NCBI RefSeq assembly: GCF_900289145.1
Contig: NZ_OKQO01000004.1
Span: 124,001-188,000 of the forward strand
DNA from: Neobittarella massiliensis (ex Bilen et al. 2018)
GTDB taxonomy: Bacteria; Bacillota; Clostridia; Oscillospirales; Ruminococcaceae
DNA length: 64,000 nt
Reading direction: 5' to 3'
Shown: positions 23,770 to 32,652 of the stretch, piece after piece
How positions within the stretch are numbered: the first letter of the stretch is position 1
Layout of the letters: every line of letters starts with the position of its first letter
Position numbers and translations under genes: made by a program
The notes under the pieces: generated by a model
Seen by the model: the letters and a program-made list of their open reading frames with translations, nothing else
Databases searched by the model: none
Told to the model about the DNA's origin: nothing

Positions 23770-24924
23770 CTAAAACTGGTGGGGGTCCAGCCGGTCAAAG
23801 GCCTCTTTGAGGGCCGGCACGCCCACGGTCAGCGCCAGCCGTACGTAGCCCTCACCACAGGCGCCAAACGCCTCGCCGGATATCGCGTTGATGTGGTAGT
23901 GCTCCAGCAGTCTCCGGCAAAAAGCCGCCGAGGTCAGCCCGGTCTTTTGGATGTTGACAAACAGGTAGATGCTCCCCCGCACCGGCAGTACCGAAAGGTA
24001 GTCGATCTGGCAGATGCGCTGGTAGGCGTAGTCCAACCGGGTCTTAAACTCGTCGATGATGGCCGGCTGTACCTGATGGCGCAGCTTCAGCGCGTGCAGC
24101 GCCGCCCGCTGTGAAGGCGCCGGCGCAGTGTACACCACATTTTCGTTGATATCCCGCATCACCGCCACGATCTCGGGCGGCGCCAAGTTGTAGCCGATGC
24201 GCCAGCCGGTCATACAGTAGTCCTTCGAAAAGCTGCACACGGTAATGGTGCGCTCGGCCAGCCCGGGCAGGGTGGTCACCGGGATAAACGGATTTTCAAA
24301 GCTGAAGATGGTGTAGATATCGTCGGCGATGAGCAGAAGGTCGTACTGCTCGGCGATCTTTCCGACTTTTTGTAAGGTCTCCAGCGACAGGCAACTGCCG
24401 GTGGGGTTGTTGGGGGTATTTAAAATAATGGCCTTGGTGCGGGGGGTAATGAGCCCCTCCAGCCGCCCGATGTCGATCTGAAAGTTCTCGCTCTCATAGG
24501 TGGGCAAAAACACCGGTACGCCGCGGGCCAGCTCCACCTGGTAGGGGTACGGGGTAAAGTACGGGTCGGGGATGATGACCTCGTCGCCGTCGTCCAAAAT
24601 GGCCTCCAGCGCCAGCCACATTCCGTGGCAGGCACTGGCCGTCACGATACACCCGTCCCCGGGGATCTCGTACCGGTACATCTCGCGGTAATACGCACCA
24701 ATGGCCTGCAACAGTTCGGCGTCGCCCAGGGTGCCGGTGTAGTGGGTGTGCCCCAGCTCGGCGTCGGCCATGGCCGCCTCGATGATGCGGCTGTCGGTGG
24801 TCAGGTCGGGGTCGCCGATGGCCAGGTTGATCAGGTCGGGGTACAGCCCGGCCAGCTTACCGCTGGCAGCCATGGCTGTATCGGTGTTTTTCCAGTACCG
24901 CTTGGCAATGTACTTGTTTTTCAT
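23770..24924 (-). CDS. Class I/II PLP aminotransferase
   Basis: The product has 384 residues. Typical fold-type I features are LAIGDPDLTT near the N-terminus, NTPNNPTGSCLS near residue 168, LLIADDIYTIF and the PLP-Lys motif SFSKDYCMTGWRIGY near residue 232. The family includes aspartate-type and LL-diaminopimelate-like aminotransferases; the substrate is not evident. It is the third gene of a leftward operon after a D-2-hydroxyacid dehydrogenase and an Fe-alcohol dehydrogenase, with 13 bases separating it from the latter. Confidence 0.88.
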   Translation of the reverse strand: MKNKYIAKRYWKNTDTAMAASGKLAGLYPDLINLAIGDPDLTTDSRIIEAAMADAELGHTHYTGTLGDAELLQAIGAYYREMYRYEIPGDGCIVTASACHGMWLALEAILDDGDEVIIPDPYFTPYPYQVELARGVPVFLPTYESENFQIDIGRLEGLITPRTKAIILNTPNNPTGSCLSLETLQKVGKIAEQYDLLLIADDIYTIFSFENPFIPVTTLPGLAERTITVCSFSKDYCMTGWRIGYNLAPPEIVAVMRDINENVVYTAPAPSQRAALHALKLRHQVQPAIIDEFKTRLDYAYQRICQIDYLSVLPVRGSIYLFVNIQKTGLTSAAFCRRLLEHYHINAISGEAFGACGEGYVRLALTVGVPALKEAFDRLDPHQF

Positions 24925-24937
24925 GTCACTGCGCCCC

Positions 24938-26029
24938 CTATACCTTGGCCGGCGCCGCCAGCGCCTCTACCTGCTCAATGCCGGCCAATACCATCTCGCC
25001 GGTAATGGGCCAAGGCAAATACTCCATGTCCGCCCCGGCCAGCGTCTCGGCCAGTATGGGGGCCAGCTCCTCCCGGTCGCAGCGCACGCCGATGTCGGCC
25101 AGGCAGGTGGGCAGCCCCATGTCTGCAAACAGCTGGTACAGTTCTGCCAGCTCCTGCTGCCGTTTTTCTACCGCCAGCTGTACCAGCACCCCATACCCCA
25201 CCACGTCGCCGTGCAGGTAGTGCTCCTCAAAGTGGGGCAGGATGGTAAATCCGTAAAACAGGCTGTGGGCCAGCGCCCCATTATACTTGTCCTGTATCAG
25301 CACCGATACCATGCCGGTGGTGACGATGATGGCCAGCACCACCTGCTCCAGGGCAAAGGTGGCTATGTCTTGCCGGCAGTCGGCAAGCGCCTGCAGGCCG
25401 TAGCGGCGAATGGGCCCCACACACAGCCCGCTCACCTGTACAGCCAACGCGTCAGAGTGGGCCAGCTCGTCATTTTGGGCCGATAGCGCGCACTCGTAAT
25501 GTTTGGCCACCGTATCGCCGATACCGGCGCGCAGGTACTTGACCGGCGCCTCGGCGATGATCTGGGTGTCGATGAACACATGGGCGGCCGGCCCGTCGAG
25601 AAAGTAAAACGAGTCGAAGACGCTGTCGGCCGTGTACACGATCGACTGGGCCGAGGTGGCCGCGCAGGTGGCGGCGATGGTGGGCAGGCAAAATACCGGC
25701 ACGCCCGCCCGCTGGGCGGCGCCTTTGGCGGTGTCCAGCGCCTTGCCGCCGCCCACGCCCAGGATCATGTCGGCGCCGCACTGCCCGGCCGCTGCGGCAA
25801 CCAGGTCGATATTCTCGTAGGTGCACTCACCGCCATACCACAGCGGGTCAGCCAGCTCCACGCCGGTGCCGGCCAGCGCCGCCTGTATCTTGGGCAGCGC
25901 CTTTTCCAGTGCCGTCTTGCCGCCCACGGCCAGCGCCTTTTTGCCGCAGGTCAGGCAGTGTGCCGCCAACTTGTCGTAGGCGTCAGCGCCGATGGTGTAG
26001 CTGGCCAGCGAGACAGAATAGTCAGACAT
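24938..26029 (-). CDS. Iron-containing alcohol dehydrogenase / glycerol dehydrogenase family
   Basis: The product has 363 residues. The NAD-binding signature GVGGGKALDTAKGAA lies near residue 91 and CLPTIAATCAATSAQS follows. Metal ligands are expected from AGIGDTVAKHYE and from the His residues in GALAHSLFYGF and HYLHGDVVGYG. This is the GldA-like branch that oxidises polyols or reduces aldehydes. It sits mid-operon between a D-2-hydroxyacid dehydrogenase and an aminotransferase, suggesting redox steps on a small carbon skeleton; the pathway is not identified. Confidence 0.85.
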   Translation of the reverse strand: MSDYSVSLASYTIGADAYDKLAAHCLTCGKKALAVGGKTALEKALPKIQAALAGTGVELADPLWYGGECTYENIDLVAAAAGQCGADMILGVGGGKALDTAKGAAQRAGVPVFCLPTIAATCAATSAQSIVYTADSVFDSFYFLDGPAAHVFIDTQIIAEAPVKYLRAGIGDTVAKHYECALSAQNDELAHSDALAVQVSGLCVGPIRRYGLQALADCRQDIATFALEQVVLAIIVTTGMVSVLIQDKYNGALAHSLFYGFTILPHFEEHYLHGDVVGYGVLVQLAVEKRQQELAELYQLFADMGLPTCLADIGVRCDREELAPILAETLAGADMEYLPWPITGEMVLAGIEQVEALAAPAKV

Positions 26030-26140
26030 AAAGAGCCTCCTTTAAGTGAAAAAGAGAGCGCGGATACACGCCGCCGGGACCGGCCTGCGTGGCCCGCGCC
26101 TTCTGAGTAGTCGATAGGGTCAAAAGAAGTAAGATCGCTT

Positions 26141-27088
26141 TTAATAGGTCTTTTTAAAGTCCACCGCCCGCACCGGCTTGCCGCTTTGCAAAAAGCTGGC
26201 GATGTTGGCCGCAGCGATCTCGGCGATCGCCTTTTTGGTCACCTGGTCGTTCGAGCGGCCGGTCACGTGCGGGGTGATCAGGCAGCCCGGCTGCCGCCAC
26301 AGCGGGTGGTCGGCCGGCAGCGGTTCCGGGTCGGTCACATCCAGCGCCGCCCCGCCCAGGCGGCCGCTCTGCAGCGCCTGCAGCAGCGCCTCGGTGTCCA
26401 CCGCGGTGCCGCGCCCCACATTGATGAGCAGCGCGCCGGGCTTGCACCGGGCCAACTGGTCGGCCCCCATCAGGCCGCGGGTGGCCGGGGTGTCTGGCAG
26501 GCTCATGGCAATAACGTCCGCCCGCGGCAGCAGCGCGTCCAGCTCGCCGGTGGTGTGCAGCTCGTCAAAGCCGGGCAGCTCCGTCGCCGGCGTATTTTTT
26601 ACCCCGATGGTATAGCCGCCCAGCGCCTGTACCTTTTGGGCGTAGTGGCCGCCGATATCACCGGTGCCCAGGCAGAGCACCGTGGCTCCCGCAGCCCCGG
26701 CTCCGGCCGGCAGCATCTCCCACGCCGGGTGCGCCATATTGTCGCGGTACAGGTGCAGGTTTTTCTGCAGGCACAGCTGCATGGCCAGCATAAATTCGGC
26801 GATCACGTCGCCGTACGCGCCGGAGGCATTGCACAGCACCACGTTGTCGCCGGGATACACTGCCCTGTCGGTGTAGCCGTCGGTGCCGGCGCTGATGAGC
26901 TGCAGCAGTTTCAAGTTGGTCGCCTGGGGCAGCAGTGCATGGGCCGGGTTGCCCACGATGATGTGGTACTGGCCGATCTCCTGCGCGGTGAGCGGTCGAT
27001 CAAAAAAGGTGACCTCGCAGCCGGCAGCGGCTTCGCGGATCTTCTGCTGCAGCGGCGGGGAAAAAGGGGAGATGACGGCGACTTTCAT
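26141..27088 (-). CDS. D-2-hydroxyacid dehydrogenase
   Basis: The product has 315 residues. The Rossmann nucleotide site is CLGTGDIGGHYAQKVQALGG near residue 141. The catalytic loop LLINVGRGTAVDTEALLQAL contains the conserved Arg, and a His follows in CLITPHVTGRSN. The Glu partner lies in ALDVTDPEPLPADHPLW. The family reduces 2-keto acids to D-2-hydroxyacids with NAD(P)H. It is the first gene of the leftward operon, with AGGAGG before the ATG and a promoter about 50-75 bases upstream. Confidence 0.88.
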   Translation of the reverse strand: MKVAVISPFSPPLQQKIREAAAGCEVTFFDRPLTAQEIGQYHIIVGNPAHALLPQATNLKLLQLISAGTDGYTDRAVYPGDNVVLCNASGAYGDVIAEFMLAMQLCLQKNLHLYRDNMAHPAWEMLPAGAGAAGATVLCLGTGDIGGHYAQKVQALGGYTIGVKNTPATELPGFDELHTTGELDALLPRADVIAMSLPDTPATRGLMGADQLARCKPGALLINVGRGTAVDTEALLQALQSGRLGGAALDVTDPEPLPADHPLWRQPGCLITPHVTGRSNDQVTKKAIAEIAAANIASFLQSGKPVRAVDFKKTY

Positions 27089-27134
27089 GGGCTTTCCTCC
27101 TAGCGGTAACGGTGTGGCTATATTTTATGTTGTT

Positions 27135-27163
27135 ACTGTAGCACAGCCGGGCAAAAATGGCAA
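27135..27163 (-). promoter_or_regulatory. Promoter of the dehydrogenase/aminotransferase operon
   Basis: The minus strand shows TTGCCA (27158-27163), 17 bases, then TACAGT (27135-27140), 47 bases before the hydroxyacid dehydrogenase ATG. Confidence 0.55.
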
Positions 27164-27324
27164 CGATTTTTTAAAAAATATCCATATAAATGTATAAATA
27201 TTCTCATATACAACGAATTGTCCTCTGATATTCCCCAATATCATGTATATCCTACACATGTTGGACTTCCAAAGCCCACATGTATCGCCGCCGTGCTCAC
27301 CGCCGCATCTCGGTTGCGGCTCGG

Positions 27325-27353
27325 TTGCGACAGCGCCAAAAATGGGGTATGAT
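27325..27353 (+). promoter_or_regulatory. trxB promoter
   Basis: TTGCGA (27325-27330), a 17-base spacer and TATGAT (27348-27353) lie about 125 bases upstream of the trxB ATG. Confidence 0.6.
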
Positions 27354-27476
27354 AATGGCATAAACAGGCAACACTGCCTGTATAGTAGAAGTAGTGGACA
27401 AGGTGTGGCTGCCGCCCGGGGGCGGTGGACTGCTGTGTGCCGGCGCCGCACCTGTGAACAAATAGGAGAAACGATC

Positions 27477-28409
27477 ATGGAGAGACAGCCACAAGAAGTA
27501 GATATCCTCATCATCGGCGCCGGCACGGCCGGCCTCACTGCGGCGATGTACGGCGCCCGCGGCGGCAACTCGGTCATCGTGCTCGAGAGCAACGTGCACG
27601 GCGGGCAGATCATCAACACCTGGGAGGTGGAAAACTACCCCTCCATCGCCAAGATCTCCGGGGTAGAGCTGGCCACCAATATGTACGAGCAGGCTGTGTC
27701 CCACGGGGCCGAGGTGCGCTACGAGCAGATCGAGGGGCACGATTTTTCCGGTCCCATCAAAACGGTGTATACGGCCCAGACCGAGTACCGCGCCAAGGCG
27801 GTCATTTTGGCAAACGGCGTCATCAGCCGCAAGCTCGATATCCCCGGCGAGCAAAAATACACCGGCCACGGGGTGTCCTACTGCGCCACCTGCGACGGCA
27901 ACTTCTATAAAAATAAGGTGACGGCAGTCATCGGCGGCGGCAATACCGCGCTGGAGGACGCGCTGTTTTTGTCCAACCAGTGCCAAAAGGTCTATATCCT
28001 GCACCGCCGCGATACCTTCCGCGGCGAGCAGCACAACGTAAATGCGGTCAAAAAGCGCGCCAATATCGAGATCCTCTACAACACCATCCCCCTCGAGATC
28101 CAGGGGCAAGATAAGGTGAGCGCGCTGCGGTGTCAGAACGTGGTCACCCAAGAGCAGCAGACACTGGCCGTTGACGGCGTGTTCGTGGCGGTGGGCCGCA
28201 TTCCCCAAAACACCCCTTTTGCCAATAGCATACAGCTCGATGAGAGCGGTTTCGTGCTGGCCGGAGAGGATACCAAGACCAGCGTCCCCGGTGTATTCGC
28301 CGCCGGCGACACCCGCCAAAAACAGGTGCGGCAGCTGGTGACTGCCGCCGCCGATGGCGCTGTGGCCGCCGTTATGGCCGGCAGCTATATCGCTGCCGAG
28401 CTGGCGTAG
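27477..28409 (+). CDS. trxB: Thioredoxin-disulfide reductase
   Basis: The product has 310 residues from ATG 27477, preceded by TAGGAGAA. FAD-binding LIIGAGTAGLTAAMYGAR lies at the N-terminus, the redox CATC motif in VSYCATCDGNFYKN near residue 138, the second Rossmann site VIGGGNTALEDALF and the C-terminal FAAGDTRQK. The enzyme passes NADPH electrons to thioredoxin in the cytoplasm. The GHL10-like gene begins 10 bases downstream and is probably co-transcribed. Confidence 0.95.
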   Translation: MERQPQEVDILIIGAGTAGLTAAMYGARGGNSVIVLESNVHGGQIINTWEVENYPSIAKISGVELATNMYEQAVSHGAEVRYEQIEGHDFSGPIKTVYTAQTEYRAKAVILANGVISRKLDIPGEQKYTGHGVSYCATCDGNFYKNKVTAVIGGGNTALEDALFLSNQCQKVYILHRRDTFRGEQHNVNAVKKRANIEILYNTIPLEIQGQDKVSALRCQNVVTQEQQTLAVDGVFVAVGRIPQNTPFANSIQLDESGFVLAGEDTKTSVPGVFAAGDTRQKQVRQLVTAAADGAVAAVMAGSYIAAELA

Positions 28410-28419
28410 GGGGGCGCAC

Positions 28420-29712
28420 ATGGGCAAAAAGATCACCCCCAAAAAGCAGGCCCGGGGCCAGCGCCGGGGCGGCGGTCAGGGGCTGGCCCTGCTCATCGCC
28501 CTGGTCATGGTGGGGGCCACCTTCATGCTGATGCGCGGTCTCTCCGGCGGCGACGGCAAAAAGTCGGCCAGCAGCGCTGCACCGTCAGTGGTCACCGCCG
28601 AAGAGAACTCGGTCAAAAACACCGGCGAGTACCGGGCGGTGTGGTTTTCCTATCTCGACTTGCAAGATCGCCTGCAGGGCAAAACCGAGATGGAATTTAC
28701 AAATAGTATAAATTCTGCTTTCGATAACTGTGTGAATATGGGGCTCAACACCGTGATCGTACAGGTGCGCCCCTTCAGCGACGCGCTGTACCGGTCCCAG
28801 CTGTTTCCCTCCTCCCAGTATATCACCGGTAAACAGGGCGACCACATGGCTTTCGACCCGCTGGCAGTCATGGTGCAGTCGGCCCACGATAGAGGCCTCA
28901 CCATCGAGGCCTGGGTCAATCCCTACCGCATATCCAGCACCGAGGGAACGGCCCCCTGCGCCGAAAATCCGGGCTACAAGTGGTTTGCCGACGAACAGAC
29001 TAAAAACGACTGGGTGGTCCAGGTGGGCGAAGGCCTCTACTATAACCCCGCGATCCCCGAGGTACAGCAGCTCATCGTCGACGGCGTGGCCGAGATCGTG
29101 AAAAATTATCAGGTCGACGGCATCCATTTCGACGATTACTTTTACCCCTCCGGCATCGACGACAGCTTTGATGCCGCCGCCTACAGCCGCTACACCGCCG
29201 CTGGCGGCACGCTCGAGCGGGGCGATTTTCGCCGCCAAAACGTCGATACACTGGTCAAGCAGGTATATCAGACCGTACACAGCCTGCGCTCCGACTGTAC
29301 TTTTGGTATCAGCCCACAGGGAAATGTGGACAACTGCTACGACAGCATGTACAGCGATGTCAAGACCTGGTGTGCGCAAAAGGGGTATATCGACTACATA
29401 GCGCCCCAGATCTACTGGGGGTACGAGCACCCGCTGCCCAGCGCCCGCTTCGACGTCAAGATCAGCGAGTGGAACGCCTATATGAAAGAGCCCTCGGTCA
29501 AGCTGTACATCGGCCTGGCCGCCTACCGGGTGGGCGACAGCGAGAGCGGCTTCACCCAAAACGGCGACGATCTTGCCCGCATGGTCAAAGACAGCCGCAC
29601 CAAGACCAGCTATAGCGGGTTCATCCTCTTCCGCTACGACAACCTGGCCCAGAGCGGCGAAGTGGTGGGCAAAGAGATGCTCAACCTGCAAGAGCTGCTA
29701 CAGGATAAATAG
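28420..29712 (+). CDS. Membrane-anchored glycosyl hydrolase-like protein (GHL10 / DUF187)
   Basis: The product has 430 residues from ATG 28420 after AGGGGGG. A basic N-terminus (KKITPKKQARGQRRGG) precedes one membrane helix (LALLIALVMVGATFML), so the domain is outside the cell. The family signature appears in order: EYRAVWFSYLDL, NTVIVQVRPFSDALY, TIEAWVNPYRIS, VDGIHFDDYFYP and YIDYIAPQIYWG. The fold is a TIM barrel resembling YngK and is likely to act on cell wall or other polysaccharides; the substrate is unknown. Confidence 0.88.
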   Translation: MGKKITPKKQARGQRRGGGQGLALLIALVMVGATFMLMRGLSGGDGKKSASSAAPSVVTAEENSVKNTGEYRAVWFSYLDLQDRLQGKTEMEFTNSINSAFDNCVNMGLNTVIVQVRPFSDALYRSQLFPSSQYITGKQGDHMAFDPLAVMVQSAHDRGLTIEAWVNPYRISSTEGTAPCAENPGYKWFADEQTKNDWVVQVGEGLYYNPAIPEVQQLIVDGVAEIVKNYQVDGIHFDDYFYPSGIDDSFDAAAYSRYTAAGGTLERGDFRRQNVDTLVKQVYQTVHSLRSDCTFGISPQGNVDNCYDSMYSDVKTWCAQKGYIDYIAPQIYWGYEHPLPSARFDVKISEWNAYMKEPSVKLYIGLAAYRVGDSESGFTQNGDDLARMVKDSRTKTSYSGFILFRYDNLAQSGEVVGKEMLNLQELLQDK

Positions 29713-29737
29713 GCGGCACCGTACTGCTTGCATGCAA

Positions 29738-29783
29738 AAAAAGGCCCCGACAGCCGCGCTTTGAGCGGTGGTCGGGGCCTCCT
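29738..29783. terminator. Bidirectional terminator
   Basis: AGGCCCCGAC pairs with GTCGGGGCCT around an internal AGCCGC/GCGGT stem. An A run lies on the left. It serves the trxB operon on the plus strand and the tiny membrane gene on the minus strand. Confidence 0.8.
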
Positions 29784-29794
29784 ATTTGGCAGAG

Positions 29795-29950
29795 CTATTT
29801 GCCGCGTCGGCGGTAGGCGATGGTAGAGACGAGCAGCAGCACCAGCACCGCGGCCAGCGCCGCGCCCAAAATGGGCAGCAGGGGGATGCTCTTAAAAAAT
29901 TCCAGAATGCCTCCCCCGTGGCCAGGTAGGGCCATCAGAGCCGAGAACAT
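29795..29950 (-). CDS. Small single-span membrane protein
   Basis: The product has 51 residues. An N-terminal MFSALMALPGHGGGILEFFK is followed by a membrane helix (IPLLPILGAALAAVLVLLLV) and a short basic tail YRRRGK. AAGGACGTG precedes the ATG by about 10 bases. It resembles a leader-like or regulatory single-span peptide; no family is recognised. A second small membrane gene at 30190-30321 has the same AAGGACGTG leader. Confidence 0.5.
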   Translation of the reverse strand: MFSALMALPGHGGGILEFFKSIPLLPILGAALAAVLVLLLVSTIAYRRRGK

Positions 29951-30150
29951 GACCGGCACGTCCTTTCTGTGAGAAGGTGTAGAGAGCAGCGATCTTTCTC
30001 TCTGTCTCTATCATACCCACTCCCACAGCGCCCGGCAATAGAGTTCACCACACTGTAGCTTTCTCGAAAGCAAAACGTAAGATTTGGCGCCGTTTGCCTC
30101 TCCCCCACCTGGCCTGTCCGCCCGCCGCCGGGCGGAGACGACACCGGTAA

Positions 30151-30185
30151 AAAAAGCGGGCCCCCAGGTATTTGGGGGCCCGCCG
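30151..30185. terminator. Terminator between the two tiny membrane genes
   Basis: GCGGGCCCCCA and TGGGGGCCCGC form a strong GC stem (loop GGTATT). The flanking AAAAAA on the plus strand gives a T run on the minus strand, so it ends leftward transcripts. Confidence 0.8.
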
Positions 30186-30189
30186 CCAT

Positions 30190-30321
30190 TTAGTCCTCCA
30201 GGTCAAGGGGGATATAGTGTTTAAAAAAATCGCGGTAGCGGTCGTTTTCCCGCTCGGTGAGGAAGGCCAGCACCACTGCCGCCAGCGTCACCAGTACCAG
30301 TAGCTTACTCAATAGTTTCAC
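30190..30321 (-). CDS. Small single-span membrane protein
   Basis: The product has 43 residues from GTG 30321, 10 bases after AAGGA. A hydrophobic helix (LLVLVTLAAVVLAFL) follows KLLSK and is trailed by a charged tail, TERENDRYRDFFKHY. A GTG nine bases upstream is the alternative start but abuts the ribosome site. No family is recognised. Confidence 0.45.
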   Translation of the reverse strand: MKLLSKLLVLVTLAAVVLAFLTERENDRYRDFFKHYIPLDLED

Positions 30322-30407
30322 AGCGATCACGTCCTTTTCACCCCGGGCGCAAAGCCCAAAATACGGGGTCTGGCCCCACCCTCAGTATAGCACGGCCCGG
30401 GCCTGTT

Positions 30408-31034
30408 TTAAAGGGAAATAAAAGGAATATCGGCAAAGCCGTCACAGCGGTAAGGGGTGCGGTTTTGCAGGTCGGTGATGGGGCTGACCGAGCCGAAGTG
30501 CTCCATGGCCGGGTTGTGGCACAGAATATAGATATTTCCGCGCATCACACTGGCCGGCGTCAGTGTGTGGGTGCCGTACAGCCGGTCCAGCAGCCGGTCC
30601 GACAGCAAAAAAGTCAGCCCCCAGTAGTAGCCGATCTCGTTGCTGCCCCCCTGGGTCAGGGGGGTAAAATCGGCGGTGATCTCGCCGGTCAGGTCGTCTA
30701 TCTGCTCCTGATCTGCGCACAGTTTGCCGGTAAAGCCGCCAAAAATGTCGCCGGTCACGTTGATATAGCGCGCGCTTACCTCGGGGAAGGGACACAGCGA
30801 GATCGAGGCACAGCAGTTTTGCAGCTGGTCGGCAGTGTTTTGGGCAATAGGCAGTGTAGCGGCGTTCTCATACACGGCAAAGTTCACCAGTATGCCGGTC
30901 CCCTCCACCGCCGCGATGCGGGCGTGTAAAAAGGGTTTAAACGAGCCGCTCTCAAAGGGAAACGAGGTCGGCACAATGGCCGGCAGCATGTCAAAATCGG
31001 GGAAGTTGCGCATGTGTACAGCGGTAAAAGGCAT
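30408..31034 (-). CDS. Unrecognised beta-rich protein
   Basis: The product has 208 residues from ATG 31034 after GAGAGGAG. The sequence is rich in beta-strand patterns (GTGILVNFAVYE, SARYINVTGDIFGGF, GNIYILCHNPAMEHFGSVSP). It ends without a signal peptide. The outline recalls DOMON/CBM9-like sandwich domains, but I would not assign it. It lies 40 bases downstream of the KtrB-like transporter gene and is co-directional. Confidence 0.6.
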   Translation of the reverse strand: MPFTAVHMRNFPDFDMLPAIVPTSFPFESGSFKPFLHARIAAVEGTGILVNFAVYENAATLPIAQNTADQLQNCCASISLCPFPEVSARYINVTGDIFGGFTGKLCADQEQIDDLTGEITADFTPLTQGGSNEIGYYWGLTFLLSDRLLDRLYGTHTLTPASVMRGNIYILCHNPAMEHFGSVSPITDLQNRTPYRCDGFADIPFISL

Positions 31035-31074
31035 AACAGATAGCTCCTCTCGCCCGGTCACCAGCCGGCGGCCG

Positions 31075-32466
31075 TCAGCCCACCAGCAGCTTGCCCTCGG
31101 GCATCACGCGGTTCTTGGCCTGTTTTTTGGGCATCGCCAGCGATATTGCCAGCGATGCGGGCCCCACTCGGCCTATAAACATGGTCAGGCTGGTCACGAT
31201 GTGGGTCAGCGCGGTGCCCTGTTCGGTCACGCCCACCGATAGCCCAACGGTGCCAAAGGCGCTGCAGGCCTCAAAAATGGCATTGATGGGGGTCTTGGCC
31301 GGGCCGGGCCGCATCGACAGATACATCACGATCGATACGCCCAGCACGATCATAATGGCCATACAGGTGATCGAGATGGCCTTGTATACGGTCTTGGGGT
31401 CTATGCGGTGGCGCAGCATCACCGTCTCGCCCCGCCCACGCGACATGCTCACCACCGTCATCACCAGCACGGCAAAGGTGGTCACCTTAATGCCGCCGCC
31501 GGTCGAGCCGGGCGCCGCGCCGATAAACTGCCAGATCGAGGCAAACAGCTTGGTAAAGCCGCTCATGTCCGCCAAATTGATCGAGTTAAAGCCCGCCGTA
31601 CGGGTCGAGACCGACTGGAAGTACCCGGCCCCCAGCTTTTCCAGGGTAGACAGCCCGCCCATGGTCTGGGGATTATTCCACTCAAAGGCGCAAAAGAAGA
31701 TGGTCCCCCCCACGATGAGCCCGCCGGTCAGCATCAGCACGATCTTGGTGTGCAGCTGCAGCTTTTTGGTCTTGCGCCAGTCCCACAGGTCCCGCCACAC
31801 CACAAAGCCCAGCCCGCCAATGATGATCAGCAGCGAGATGGTCCCGATAACGATGGGGTCGTCGGTGTAGTGGATCAAACTGGAGTAGGCTCCCTCGTGG
31901 CCCAAAATGTCAAATCCGGCGTTGCAAAAAGCCGATACCGCCAAAAAGATGGAGGTGTATATCCCCTGCGCCAAGCCAAACCGGGGCACGAATGAAAAGC
32001 ACATGATGATCGCGCCGATGCCCTCGATGCACAGCGACACCACCACCACCATCCGCAGCAGCTGCGACAGGTTCACCATCGACTGGGCGTTGATGGATTC
32101 CTGGGCCAGCGACATGCTCTTAAAGCCCAGCTTGCGCCCCATGGCCACCGTAAAAAAGGTCACCAGCGTAATGAGCCCCAACCCGCCGATTTGGATGAGG
32201 GTCAAGATCACCAGCTGCCCAAAAAGTGAAAAGTGCAAATAGGTGTCAAACACGATCAGCCCGGTCACACAGGTGGCCGAAGTGGCGGTGAACATCGAGT
32301 CCAGCAGCGGCGTAAAACTGCCGTCGCGGGAGGAGATGGGCAGGCTCAACAGCAGAGTACCCGTCAATATGACCAGCGCAAAGCTGATGACGATAAGCTG
32401 AGTCGGTGACATGGCCGCCTTTTTATCTCTGGGCTTGGCCGGTGTACCGGGGCGTAAAGTAGACAT
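31075..32466 (-). CDS. ktrB: KtrB/TrkH-family potassium uptake channel
   Basis: The product has 463 residues with about 8-10 membrane helices. The four P-loop selectivity filters can be seen: FTATSATCVTGLIVF near residue 62, AVSAFCNAGFD, SVSTRTAGFNSI and ACSAFGTVGLSV, each with the essential Gly. The soluble partner KtrA, an RCK nucleotide-binding ring, is not encoded in the window. It transports K+ (with Na+ in Ktr systems) across the inner membrane. GAGGC precedes the ATG by about 8 bases. Confidence 0.92.
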   Translation of the reverse strand: MSTLRPGTPAKPRDKKAAMSPTQLIVISFALVILTGTLLLSLPISSRDGSFTPLLDSMFTATSATCVTGLIVFDTYLHFSLFGQLVILTLIQIGGLGLITLVTFFTVAMGRKLGFKSMSLAQESINAQSMVNLSQLLRMVVVVSLCIEGIGAIIMCFSFVPRFGLAQGIYTSIFLAVSAFCNAGFDILGHEGAYSSLIHYTDDPIVIGTISLLIIIGGLGFVVWRDLWDWRKTKKLQLHTKIVLMLTGGLIVGGTIFFCAFEWNNPQTMGGLSTLEKLGAGYFQSVSTRTAGFNSINLADMSGFTKLFASIWQFIGAAPGSTGGGIKVTTFAVLVMTVVSMSRGRGETVMLRHRIDPKTVYKAISITCMAIMIVLGVSIVMYLSMRPGPAKTPINAIFEACSAFGTVGLSVGVTEQGTALTHIVTSLTMFIGRVGPASLAISLAMPKKQAKNRVMPEGKLLVG

Positions 32467-32592
32467 ATAAAAAAGCCTCTTTTACAAAAAATTTGCAGGC
32501 ATAAACCTGCAGCCGTATCCAACGCACCACAAGTATAGCAAAGGCCCCTTTGTTTTTCAATATGGCCTATGCCAGTTATTTTGGACCGTATC

Positions 32593-32621
32593 TTGCTTTT
32601 TTAGTGCGTTTTTAGTATACT
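32593..32621 (+). promoter_or_regulatory. tRNA-Arg promoter
   Basis: TTGCTT (32593-32598), a 17-base spacer and TATACT (32616-32621) lie about 32 bases before the first tRNA-Arg 5' half. It now drives a transcript holding two broken tRNA halves before the intact tRNA. Confidence 0.65.
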
Positions 32622-32652
32622 AAGTGCTGGCTTTTATAAGGGCCGAAGAATT

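Larger units (their letters stand above)
27089..27476. other. Divergent intergenic region
   Basis: These 388 bases separate the leftward dehydrogenase operon from trxB. An AT-rich core lies at 27165-27250, flanked by one promoter for each direction (separate entries). I see no gene or riboswitch. Confidence 0.6.

Noticed and set aside
27297-28442. Leftward 381-codon frame opposite trxB
   Set aside because: It mirrors trxB, which has complete flavoprotein motifs; the antisense frame arises from GC-rich codon bias.
28585-29691. Leftward 368-codon frame opposite the GHL10-like gene
   Set aside because: The plus strand has all the GHL10 motifs; the antisense frame has no domain or ribosome site.
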